A DNA stretch of 30,659 nt, from the NCBI GenBank assembly GCA_902471875.1, contig CABRLN010000030.1:1-30659 (forward strand). The letters run 5' to 3'. Positions within the stretch are counted from its first letter, which is position 1; the number at the start of each line of letters is the position of its first letter. This document shows, piece by piece, positions 22,453-29,978 of this stretch. This stretch comes from an uncultured Clostridium sp. GTDB lineage: Bacteria > Bacillota > Clostridia > Oscillospirales > Acutalibacteraceae. The notes below the pieces were generated by a model, which saw only the letters and a program-made list of their open reading frames with translations, searched no databases and had not been told where the DNA came from. The translations under genes and the position numbers were made by a program.

Positions 22453-24336
22453 TTAGAACAAACTGCAAACAAGGTCACAGTATTCTACAGGGCTTTCTAC
22501 AGAAAGACCTGCAATTAACAACGCTTGATTATAAAGTATTTTAGAAAGCTTTTCTGCTTTTGCTTTGTCAGAATTATACGCATTTTTTAAAGCCTCAAAT
22601 ACAGCGTGGTCAGCATTTAGTTCAAGCACCTTACTTGCCTTTGGCTTTGGCTCATCGCCCGGCATTTGTGAAAAATATTTTTCCATCTCAATAGAAATTG
22701 CACCTTCTGAGGACAAAAATACAGGATGTGATTTTAAATTCTTAGAAACAACTGCCTTAGTAATATTATCCTTTAATGTTTCTGCAACAAACTCCAACAG
22801 TTCTTTATTTTCTTCAGCTTGCTTTTCAGTTTTTTCTTTTTCCTCATCACTTTGCAGTTCTGCATGTTCGTCTGCAATAGACATAATTGTTTTTTCGTTA
22901 TAGCTCATCAGTGTCTTTGCAACAAATTCGTCTATGTCATCAGTAAAATATAAAAATTCATATCCCTTGTCTTTGCAAAGCTCGGTTTGAGGAAGAGCTT
23001 TAATATTTTCGTCTGTGTCACCGCAAGCATAGTATATGTACTTTTGACTTTCAGGCATTCTTGAAACATAATCAGCCAATGTGGTATAACCATCTACACC
23101 TGAACTTTTGAATACAAGCAGATCCTGTAAGGCTTCTTTATTCATACCATATGATGAAGCAATGCCATATTTAATTTGAAGACCAAATGCTTTCCAAAAT
23201 TCTGCGTATTTATCAGGTTTGTTTTTAAGAAGTTTTTGCAATTCTGACTTAATTTTCTTTTCAATATTCTTGGCAATAATGTTCAGCTGTCTGTCGTGCT
23301 GTAATAATTCACGAGATATGTTAAGTGATAAATCCTGTGAATCAACAACACCCTTAACAAATCTAAAATAATCAGGAACAAGCTGCTCACATTTATCCAT
23401 AATCATAACACCGTTTGAATACAACTGCAAACCTTTATCGGATTCTTTTGTATAATAACCATACGGTGCAACAGCAGGAATATACATGAGTGCCTTGTAA
23501 GAAACAGTACCTTCTGCACTTACATTAATAGTAACAAGAGGGTCTGTCATATCCATAAATTTTTCTTTATAGTAATTATTGTATTCCTCTTGAGTAACTT
23601 CGTTTTTATTCTTTCTCCAAATAGGCACCATGCTGTTTAGAGTTTTTTCCTCTTTAACAGTTTCATATTTAGGCTCTTCGTCATCCTTTGCAGTATTTAC
23701 CGAAGTTTCAACCTCCATTTTTATAGGATAACTAATATAGTCTGAATACTTTTTAACAAGAGATTGTATTTTATAGCTTTCAAGGTATTGCGAGTAATCT
23801 TCCCCTTCAGCATCCTCTCTTATGTGCATAATAATTTCTGTTCCGCAGCCTTGCTTTTCAGACTCATCTATTGTATAGCCGTCTGCCCCTGTTGAAAACC
23901 ACTGATAAGCTTTGTCATTACCATATTTTTTTGTAATAACAGTAACCTTGTCAGCTACCATGAACGCAGAGTAAAATCCAACACCAAACTGTCCGATAAT
24001 ATCTGTTTTTTCATTTTCACTAAGTTCGTTTTTAAACTGAAAACTTCCGCTTTTAGCAATAGTACCAAGATTGTCTTCAAGCTCATCAAGGCTCATACCA
24101 ATACCGCTGTCTGAAACAGTAATAGTTCTGTTGTCCTTATCTATATCAATTCTTATAAATAATTCAGGCAACTTCTCCGCTTTTGTATCTGTTAAAGACA
24201 CAAAATGCAGTTTGTCTAAAGCATCGCTTGCATTTGAAATTATCTCTCTTAAAAAAATTTCCTTATGAGTATAAATAGAGTTAATCATAAGGTCCATTAA
24301 TCTTTTGGACTCAGCTTTAAAATCCTTTTTTTCCAT
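22453..24336 (-). CDS. htpG: Molecular chaperone HtpG (Hsp90)
   Basis: HtpG is the bacterial Hsp90, an ATP-driven dimeric chaperone. The 627-residue protein has the full family length. The N-terminal GHKL ATPase domain shows EIFLREIISNASDALDK (residues 27-43), DSGIGM, GTIAKSG and GQFGVGFYSAFMVAD. The middle domain carries the catalytic arginine region (ISRELLQ). The C-terminal dimerisation domain ends without a eukaryotic MEEVD tail. A charged linker (roughly 480-500, EEKEKTEKQAEENKE) is visible. The ATG at 24334-24336 has AGAGG eight bases upstream. It is cotranscribed with the cyclophilin gene 32 bp upstream, behind a CIRCE element. Confidence 0.97.
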   Translation of the reverse strand: MEKKDFKAESKRLMDLMINSIYTHKEIFLREIISNASDALDKLHFVSLTDTKAEKLPELFIRIDIDKDNRTITVSDSGIGMSLDELEDNLGTIAKSGSFQFKNELSENEKTDIIGQFGVGFYSAFMVADKVTVITKKYGNDKAYQWFSTGADGYTIDESEKQGCGTEIIMHIREDAEGEDYSQYLESYKIQSLVKKYSDYISYPIKMEVETSVNTAKDDEEPKYETVKEEKTLNSMVPIWRKNKNEVTQEEYNNYYKEKFMDMTDPLVTINVSAEGTVSYKALMYIPAVAPYGYYTKESDKGLQLYSNGVMIMDKCEQLVPDYFRFVKGVVDSQDLSLNISRELLQHDRQLNIIAKNIEKKIKSELQKLLKNKPDKYAEFWKAFGLQIKYGIASSYGMNKEALQDLLVFKSSGVDGYTTLADYVSRMPESQKYIYYACGDTDENIKALPQTELCKDKGYEFLYFTDDIDEFVAKTLMSYNEKTIMSIADEHAELQSDEEKEKTEKQAEENKELLEFVAETLKDNITKAVVSKNLKSHPVFLSSEGAISIEMEKYFSQMPGDEPKPKASKVLELNADHAVFEALKNAYNSDKAKAEKLSKILYNQALLIAGLSVESPVEYCDLVCSLF

Positions 24337-24368
24337 TATACTTACCTCTCTTATACAAATAATATGTT

Positions 24369-24887
24369 TTAAACCTTTTCAGGCTCCGGATACTCTATAC
24401 CCTTTGTGTCAATTGTAACAGCCTTTATTACTTGAGGGTCTAAAGGTTTATCTGAATAGTCTGTATCACATTCTGCAATGCGGTTTACTGCATCCATTCC
24501 CTCTGTTACTTTACCAAAGGCTGCATATGAACCATCAAGGTGTGGTGCGTCTTTATGCATAATAAAGAACTGTGAACCTGCTGAATTTGGCATCATAGAG
24601 CGTGCCATAGAAAGAACACCGGCAGTATGTTTTAGTGTGTTATTAAAACCGTTTTGTGAAAATTCGCCCTTAATTCCATAACCGGGTCCTCCGCAGCCTG
24701 TACCGTCAGGACAACCGCCTTGAATCATAAAACCGTAAATTACACGGTGAAATGTAAGACCATTGTAATAACCGCTTTTTGCAAGACTGATAAAATTATT
24801 TACTGTGTTAGGTGCAATTTCAGGGTAAAGCTCCCCCTTAATCATATCACCGTTTTCCATTTCGATTTTAAAAATCGGATTGCTCAT
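24369..24887 (-). CDS. Cyclophilin-type peptidyl-prolyl cis-trans isomerase
   Basis: The 172-residue single-domain cyclophilin shows the family motifs FHRVIYGFMIQGG (near 46-58, with the catalytic arginine), the GCGGPGYGIKGEF loop, SAGSQFFIM near 102-110, and HLDGSYAAFGKV near 116-127. The tryptophan position before the LDG motif is His, as in many bacterial cyclophilins that are less sensitive to cyclosporin. No signal peptide, so cytoplasmic. AAGGAG lies upstream of the ATG at 24885-24887. It is the first gene of the CIRCE-controlled unit with htpG, so it is probably heat-induced and helps protein folding. Confidence 0.95.
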   Translation of the reverse strand: MSNPIFKIEMENGDMIKGELYPEIAPNTVNNFISLAKSGYYNGLTFHRVIYGFMIQGGCPDGTGCGGPGYGIKGEFSQNGFNNTLKHTAGVLSMARSMMPNSAGSQFFIMHKDAPHLDGSYAAFGKVTEGMDAVNRIAECDTDYSDKPLDPQVIKAVTIDTKGIEYPEPEKV

Positions 24888-24933
24888 AAATATACTCTCC
24901 TTATGTTTTTAATTATATTTATCACTGTATGGT

Positions 24934-24962
24934 ATTATATATCAATTAAGGATAAAATTCAA
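24934..24962 (-). promoter_or_regulatory. Sigma-A promoter of the cyclophilin-htpG operon
   Basis: Minus-strand TTGAAT (complement of 24957-24962) and TATAAT (complement of 24934-24939) are 17 bp apart. The -35 overlaps the proximal edge of the CIRCE element. Confidence 0.75.
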
Positions 24963-24986
24963 GCACTCTAACGGTAAGAGTGCTAA
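24960..24986. promoter_or_regulatory. CIRCE element (HrcA operator)
   Basis: CAAGCACTC and GAGTGCTAA are separated by nine bases. This is the TTAGCACTC-N9-GAGTGCTAA arrangement with only two outer mismatches in one arm. It overlaps the -35 of the cyclophilin-htpG promoter, so HrcA should repress this operon. The same hairpin could also fold in RNA, but no plus-strand gene ends here. Confidence 0.88.
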
Positions 24987-25106
24987 TTTTTTGTAAATTT
25001 TGTTAGTACTAATTATTAATAAAGTTTTAACAAAAAGTTTAAAGAACTAAAAATAAAATATTAAACAAAATATCTCTACTAACACAGCAAATATTTATAT
25101 CAACTG

Positions 25107-25136
25107 TTGAATTTAATACTGTAAATATGTTATCAT
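25107..25136 (+). promoter_or_regulatory. Promoter of the MocR-type gene
   Basis: TTGAAT (25107-25112) and TATCAT (25131-25136) are 18 bp apart. The start point would be close to the ribosome site, giving a very short leader. Confidence 0.5.
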
Positions 25137-25161
25137 ATCAATAAAGGATGATTGATATGAT
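25132..25161. promoter_or_regulatory. Perfect 11-bp inverted repeat around the ribosome site
   Basis: ATCATATCAAT (25132-25142) and ATTGATATGAT (25151-25161) flank an eight-base centre that holds AAAGGA. The left arm overlaps the -10 box and the right arm contains the start codon at 25157. It fits an operator for autoregulation. Confidence 0.65.
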
Positions 25162-26542
25162 TTATGACTATATTAGCCTTAATAAAAACAATAAAACACC
25201 TCTATATGTTCAATTATATACTAATATAAAAAATAACATTGAAAACGGTAATTTACAGTCCCACTGCAAGCTGCCATCTATACGAAAACTGTCAGATGAC
25301 CTTAACATAAGTAAAACTACTGTAGAAAATGCTTATTCTCAGCTTTGTGCGGAAGGTTATATTATAAATAAGCCGCAAAGCGGTTTTTACACTGCAGACT
25401 TAATGTTAAAAAGTCAAATTGGAAATAATTCTACTGAAAAAATCTCTAAAAAAAACAATACTAAAATATATAGATATGATTTTACAGGCAGAAGCGTTGA
25501 CACTGATGACATAAGTTTAAAATTATGGAAAAAATATATTCGGTATATTATTAATTGTGACTATTTAATTACCTCATACGGTGACCCTCAGGGAGAACCC
25601 CAATTAAGGCAAGCTTTGTCAGAATATAGCTACAGCGTTCGCGGAGTTACTGCCGAAAGTGATGAAATTATAATAGGTGCAGGTACTCAACCTTTATTAT
25701 ATTTGTTGTGTGGTCTTCTGCGTGAGAATTACGGTAACGCCATAGCAGTTGAGAACCAAGGGTTTTCCTATGCTGAAAAGGTTTTTAATGACTGCAACTT
25801 TAAAATTGAAAAAATAGACAATGGCACAGATAATATTGACACAGATAGCCTTGAAAATTTAAAGGCGAAAATATTTCTAGTAAATCCTTCGGGTAATCTG
25901 CAAAGCGGAAAAGCTTTAAAAGTTAACAAAAGAACTGCATTGCTGAATTGGGCTGAAAAGAACAATTGTATAATAATTGAGGATGACTACAACGGTGAGT
26001 TAAAATATTCTGCTAAACCAATACCGGCTATGCAGGGATTTAACAAAAACAGGGTTGTATATATAGGCTCTTTTTCGAAGCTGCTTGTACCTTCTGTAAG
26101 AATTGGCTATATGACACTACCACAACAGCTCTTAAATAAATATATTGAAAATAAAATTAAGTATAACCAAACAGCCTCTAAAATGGAACAACTGGCATTA
26201 GCTAAATATATATCTGACGGTCAGATGGAGAGAAATCTAAGACGGCTTAGAAAAATATATAAAGATAAAAGTGAATTTCTAATTAATCTGCTTAATAAAA
26301 CCTTTGGCCCAAAAATTGCCTTGGCGTTAAAAGAAACTTCACTTTCAGTTAGCATAACTTTTTCAGAAATTAAAGATATATCAGTAATTAAAGACATATT
26401 ATCAAACAAGAGCGTAAATGTCATTTTTAATGAAACCAACAAAAATTCATTTGATATTTCTTTTTCTGGAATAAAAAAGGACAAAATTCAAGAAGGTATT
26501 AATATTATTTATAATGCAGTATCTGACATATGTAAAAAATAA
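25157..26542 (+). CDS. MocR/PdxR-type GntR regulator with aminotransferase-like domain
   Basis: The 461-residue protein joins an N-terminal GntR winged helix (about 10-75, LPSIRKLSDDLNISKTTVENAY) to a fold-type I aminotransferase domain. The PLP site is visible as VVYIGSFSKLLVPSVRIGYM near residue 300, with the lysine in SFSK, and IIEDDYNGELKY holds the usual aspartate. Such proteins sense PLP or an amino compound and control vitamin B6, GABA or amino acid genes. The target is usually next door and divergent, but here the divergent gene is a cyclophilin, so the target is unknown. The ATG at 25157 is preferred to the one at 25148, since AAGGA lies eight bases upstream of it and would overlap the earlier codon. 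Confidence 0.9.
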   Translation: MIYDYISLNKNNKTPLYVQLYTNIKNNIENGNLQSHCKLPSIRKLSDDLNISKTTVENAYSQLCAEGYIINKPQSGFYTADLMLKSQIGNNSTEKISKKNNTKIYRYDFTGRSVDTDDISLKLWKKYIRYIINCDYLITSYGDPQGEPQLRQALSEYSYSVRGVTAESDEIIIGAGTQPLLYLLCGLLRENYGNAIAVENQGFSYAEKVFNDCNFKIEKIDNGTDNIDTDSLENLKAKIFLVNPSGNLQSGKALKVNKRTALLNWAEKNNCIIIEDDYNGELKYSAKPIPAMQGFNKNRVVYIGSFSKLLVPSVRIGYMTLPQQLLNKYIENKIKYNQTASKMEQLALAKYISDGQMERNLRRLRKIYKDKSEFLINLLNKTFGPKIALALKETSLSVSITFSEIKDISVIKDILSNKSVNVIFNETNKNSFDISFSGIKKDKIQEGINIIYNAVSDICKK

Positions 26543-26583
26543 ATAGTTAACTTTTCTCTTTTTTATGTTAAAAAGTTTTGAAT

Positions 26584-26619
26584 AAAAAAACTGATGTTGC
26601 CTTACGGCAAACATCAGTT
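26584..26619 (-). terminator. Terminator of the small XRE gene
   Basis: Arms AACTGATGTT and AACATCAGTT plus an inner GCC/GGC with one bulged A close a four-base loop. TTTTTTT follows on the minus strand. The MocR gene converges from the other side and may use the same stem weakly. Confidence 0.85.
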
Positions 26620-26652
26620 GTAATGTTAATTATAGAGAATTTTTTAGTTCCT

Positions 26653-26892
26653 TCAACCAATTAAGTCTTCAACAGAAACCCCTAAAATTTCTGAAAGAGC
26701 AACCAGCTCAATATCAGATACCATTCTGTTTTGACTTTCAATTTTTGATAACCCTGTTGATGAAATAGGAACTCCTTTCTCTACCAGTGCGTCGGCAAGA
26801 CCTTTTTGTGTTAACCTTTTTTGTTTTCTTAAAACCTCAACCTTTGCACCTATAACATTTTTCGTGCCTATTATGACACATTTCTTTTTCAT
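26653..26892 (-). CDS. Small XRE-family helix-turn-helix regulator
   Basis: The 79-residue protein is a single HTH_3 domain: VLRKQKRLTQKGLADAL, then ISSTGLSKIESQNRMVSDIELVALSEILGVSVEDLI, quoted as boundaries VLRKQ to VEDLI, preceded by a short basic tail (MKKKCVIIGTKN). There is no ligand or toxin partner domain. The ATG at 26890-26892 follows GGGGTG at about six bases; a GTG three codons earlier is possible but lacks a ribosome site. An inverted repeat 26 bp upstream may be its own operator. Target genes are unknown; the divergent pncA-pncB operon is a candidate. Confidence 0.8.
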   Translation of the reverse strand: MKKKCVIIGTKNVIGAKVEVLRKQKRLTQKGLADALVEKGVPISSTGLSKIESQNRMVSDIELVALSEILGVSVEDLIG

Positions 26893-26917
26893 ACCCTTCA
26901 CCCCAATAAATCTGATA

Positions 26918-26939
26918 TGGGTAATTTATTATTAACCCA
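26918..26939. promoter_or_regulatory. Candidate operator between the XRE gene and pncA
   Basis: TGGGTAAT and ATTAACCCA form an inverted repeat with a one-base bulge around a short AT centre, in the divergent region between the XRE regulator and pncA. It may serve one or both genes. Confidence 0.4.
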
Positions 26940-26989
26940 ATTGAATTTTACAACAAAATTAATTATTTTTCAACACATTTCGACAGGAT

Positions 26990-27019
26990 TTGTCAAAAAA
27001 GTACATAAAAATTTAAATA
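26990..27019 (+). promoter_or_regulatory. Possible promoter of the pncA-pncB operon
   Basis: TTGTCA (26990-26995) and TAAATA (27014-27019) are 18 bp apart, 22 bp before the pncA start. The -10 is a poor match. Confidence 0.35.
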
Positions 27020-27041
27020 TGCATTTAAAAGGAGAATGATT

Positions 27042-27695
27042 ATGAGTATTTTATCTGACGAACAATTAAAATTTCTTAGCGGTATAAATCGTACACTACT
27101 TAGCTTGCCGGAGCTTTCTGCTAAAGTATTGCTTCCAAATGAAACTTGTATTATAGTTGTGGATATGGTTAATGGTTTTGCAAAAGATGGTGCATTGGCA
27201 AGTGAAGATGTGCTAAAAATTAATGATAAAATTGCAGATTTTATTACAATATCAAGGGCAAATAAAATTGACGTTTATGCGCTTGCTGACAGTCATTCGG
27301 AACATTCACCAGAATTTGCCTGCTACCCTGCTCATTGTCTTGAAAACACACGCGAAAGCCAATTAACAGACGAGTTACTCAATGCCGGTAAAATAACTGT
27401 TATAAATAAAAATTCTACAAATGGTTTTTTAGAGGAAAAATTCAAGTCTAAAATTTTAGGCAAGGGCTACTCTAACTTTATTATTATAGGATGCTGCACT
27501 GACATATGCGTACAACAGCTTGCTTTAACATTAAAAGCTGAATTTAATAGACAAAATATTGTTAAAAGAATAATTGTGCCGTATAACTTGGTTGCCACAT
27601 ATAATTCTCCTGCACATAACAGCACACTGTGCCAGATGTTTGCTTTGTATAACTTAAGCATTAACGGAATTGAAGTCGTTAAGAAAATAATATAA
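27042..27695 (+). CDS. pncA: Nicotinamidase / isochorismatase-family hydrolase
   Basis: The 217-residue protein hydrolyses nicotinamide to nicotinate, by family and context. The catalytic triad is present: Asp41 in IIVVDMVNGF, Lys in INKNSTNGF, and the nucleophilic Cys in GCCTDICVQQLA. Likely metal ligands lie in ALADSHSEHSPEF and YPAHCL. The neighbour 17 bp downstream is nicotinate phosphoribosyltransferase, which takes the product onward, so the specific nicotinamidase call is better than the general isochorismatase family. The ATG at 27042 has GGAG seven bases upstream; the ATG at 27036 is too close to it. Confidence 0.9.
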   Translation: MSILSDEQLKFLSGINRTLLSLPELSAKVLLPNETCIIVVDMVNGFAKDGALASEDVLKINDKIADFITISRANKIDVYALADSHSEHSPEFACYPAHCLENTRESQLTDELLNAGKITVINKNSTNGFLEEKFKSKILGKGYSNFIIIGCCTDICVQQLALTLKAEFNRQNIVKRIIVPYNLVATYNSPAHNSTLCQMFALYNLSINGIEVVKKII

Positions 27696-27712
27696 AGGAA
27701 GAAATATAATAT

Positions 27713-29164
27713 ATGACTAGTTGCATTAACGAAAGAGCATTAACTATGCTTACAGATTTTTATGAAATAACCATGGCTAATGGCTATTTTAAATACAACT
27801 TTAAAAATAAGATTGCCGTATTTGATATGTTTTTCAGAAAAGTACCTGACGGTGGTGGCTTTGCTATTATGTGCGGGCTACAGCAAGTTATTGATTATCT
27901 TAAAAATCTAAAATTTACCGACGCAGATATTGAATATCTTAAAAGCAAAAAAATTTTCAGCAACAGCTTTCTTCAATATCTAAAAGACTTTCAATTTAGC
28001 TGCGACGTTTGGGCTGTGCCAGAAGGAACACCAATATTTCCTAATGAACCTATTATTACTGTAACAGGCCCTGTAATACAGGCTCAATTTATTGAAACTG
28101 CTATATTAGTTTACATTAACCATATGAGTCTTATAGCTACTAAAGCAAACAGAATAGTGAGAGCCAGTCAAAACAGAGCTGTAATGGAATTTGGTGCAAG
28201 ACGAGCACAGGGCTGTGATGCCGCAATATACGGTGCCAGGGCTGCATATATTGGCGGATGTATAGGAACATCAAATGTTATTGCCGACCAAATGTTTAAA
28301 ATACCGGCTATGGGTACAATGGCACATAGTTGGGTTCAGATGTTTGACAGCGAAGAAGATGCTTTTAGAGCCTATGCTGAAACCTATCCTGAAAACTGTG
28401 TATTGTTGGTTGACACGTATAACACGTTGAAAAGCGGTCTACCAAACGCTATAAAAACATTCAATGATGTTCTAATACCAAAGGGATACAGACCAAAAGG
28501 AATAAGAATAGACAGCGGTGATATATCTTATTTGTCTAAAAAAGCTCGAAAGATGTTAGATAATGCAGGCTTTGAGGATTGTACTATTTGTGCTTCAAAT
28601 TCTTTGGATGAATATATAATAAAAGATTTGCTTGATGAGGGTGCAAAAATTGACACCTTTGGTATAGGTGAAAAACTTATTACAGCAAGCAGTGAACCGG
28701 TATTTGGTGGTGTATATAAGCTTGTTGCTATTGAAAAAAACGATAAATTTATTCCTAAAATAAAAATAAGTGACAATGTAAGTAAAATAACAAATCCTTG
28801 TCAAAAAGAACTTTGGCGTTTGTATGATAAAAACACAAATAAAGCCATTGCAGATGTTCTTACACTTATTGATGAGATTATTGATGACAGCAAACCATAT
28901 GTAATATTTGACCCTGACAATACATGGAAGAAAAAAGAAATAAGTAATTTTAAAGCTGTAAGGCTGAGAGAAAAAATTTTTGAAAAAGGCAAATGTATAT
29001 ATACTTCTCCTACGGTAACTAATATAAAAGAGTATTGTCAAAAACAAATTGACACTTTATGGGATGAGGTAACCAGATTTGATAATCCCCATAAATATTA
29101 TGTAGATTTATCAAAACCACTGTGGGATATAAAAAACGAATTATTAGTTAATAATCGAAAATAA
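27713..29164 (+). CDS. pncB: Nicotinate phosphoribosyltransferase
   Basis: The 483-residue enzyme joins nicotinate to PRPP with ATP to give nicotinate mononucleotide in the Preiss-Handler branch of NAD salvage. Family motifs are LTDFYEITMANGYF (13-26), VFDMFFRKVPDGGGFAI (38-54), the long conserved MEFGARRAQG segment, IGTSNVIADQMFKIPAMGTMAHSW near 183-206, and GIRIDSGDISYLSKKAR with the substrate-binding residues. The phosphate-binding GIGEKLITA follows. Length matches the Firmicutes form. The ribosome site AAGGAAG lies about 12 bases upstream, rather far. It shares an operon with pncA. Confidence 0.96.
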   Translation: MTSCINERALTMLTDFYEITMANGYFKYNFKNKIAVFDMFFRKVPDGGGFAIMCGLQQVIDYLKNLKFTDADIEYLKSKKIFSNSFLQYLKDFQFSCDVWAVPEGTPIFPNEPIITVTGPVIQAQFIETAILVYINHMSLIATKANRIVRASQNRAVMEFGARRAQGCDAAIYGARAAYIGGCIGTSNVIADQMFKIPAMGTMAHSWVQMFDSEEDAFRAYAETYPENCVLLVDTYNTLKSGLPNAIKTFNDVLIPKGYRPKGIRIDSGDISYLSKKARKMLDNAGFEDCTICASNSLDEYIIKDLLDEGAKIDTFGIGEKLITASSEPVFGGVYKLVAIEKNDKFIPKIKISDNVSKITNPCQKELWRLYDKNTNKAIADVLTLIDEIIDDSKPYVIFDPDNTWKKKEISNFKAVRLREKIFEKGKCIYTSPTVTNIKEYCQKQIDTLWDEVTRFDNPHKYYVDLSKPLWDIKNELLVNNRK

Positions 29165-29292
29165 ACAATTTAAAATAACACGGCTGTTTCGGTGTCTTGA
29201 TAATAACCTCTGTACCTGAATGGGTTAAGGTTAGCAACATTGGTAAACCTTCGTCAATCACCATTAACATTTGTGCAAGTCTAATATATTGC

Positions 29293-29340
29293 AATAACCT
29301 CTGTGTCTTAATTGTATTCAGCCACAGAGGTTATTTTTAT
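29293..29340 (+). terminator. Terminator of the pncA-pncB operon
   Basis: Perfect 13-base arms AATAACCTCTGTG and CACAGAGGTTATT (29323-29335) close a 17-base loop, and TTTTTATT follows. A second copy of the left arm (AATAACCTCTGT, 29202-29213) lies 91 bp upstream and could pair with the same right arm. Confidence 0.85.
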
Positions 29341-29356
29341 TAAATCCTATGCTTTT

Positions 29357-29866
29357 CTAACTTAAGATTATATCATCTAATCTTTCTTTCGCATCTTTGA
29401 AATTAAGGTATACAGTAAAGAACAAAAACATATATAATAATACAAATATGATTAAATGTATTATAACCACATAAAATATAATGTTATTATCTTCATAATG
29501 ACTGCATAAATTAGTTAACATATTTAATAATATCAATACAGTAATTAATACAGTAAAAACAATTTCCAATTTACCACACTTCATCTCTACCAAAAGCTGA
29601 GTGGAAGCGTTAGTTTCCTCAACTTTTCCATATAGGGTTGGATTAAAAAGATCTCTTCGAGCAAAATTTGAGCTAACATTTGCCCTTATTTGGAATGTAT
29701 TTTCATCAATAATACCTACAAAATCTGGATCTTTTTTATCCTTTTCAGCTTCCGAATACCCTGGACTATACCAAGATAATCGTGTCTTTTCTTTTATCTT
29801 TTTAATAACTTCTTCGGTAGATTTATTCGTATTATAAATAAGATTCTTACACAACAGTGATTTCAT
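29357..29866 (-). CDS. Two-helix membrane protein, candidate RHS immunity protein
   Basis: The 169-residue protein has a polar N-terminal half (1-95) and two hydrophobic segments near residues 100-121 and 131-155, then a charged tail (FKDAKERLDDIILS). The N-terminal half looks like a small alpha/beta domain (ITEEVIKKIKEKTRLSW-like start, DFVGIIDENTFQI). I recognise no family with certainty. It lies 112 bp after the stop of the RHS gene on the same strand, which is where immunity proteins of RHS and other polymorphic toxins are encoded. That placement is the only evidence for the role. ATG at 29864-29866 has AAGGAG seven bases upstream; a longer frame to 29905 is not supported. Confidence 0.6.
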   Translation of the reverse strand: MKSLLCKNLIYNTNKSTEEVIKKIKEKTRLSWYSPGYSEAEKDKKDPDFVGIIDENTFQIRANVSSNFARRDLFNPTLYGKVEETNASTQLLVEMKCGKLEIVFTVLITVLILLNMLTNLCSHYEDNNIIFYVVIIHLIIFVLLYMFLFFTVYLNFKDAKERLDDIILS

Positions 29867-29978
29867 TGTTTTGCTCCTTCTAATATAGTTTACACATCTG
29901 AACATTGCAGATCATATAGCAAATACAAAAAATGTTTGGTGATTTTTTACTAACATTTTTATTTTAGTCGTTTTGAGT

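Noticed and set aside
24960..24986. Taking the hairpin before the cyclophilin gene as a terminator
   Set aside because: No plus-strand gene ends there, and the arms and nine-base spacer match CIRCE overlapping a promoter.
28595..29047. A 150-codon minus-strand frame inside pncB
   Set aside because: It is a shadow of a well-conserved enzyme gene, with no ribosome site and biased Phe/Tyr/Ile composition.
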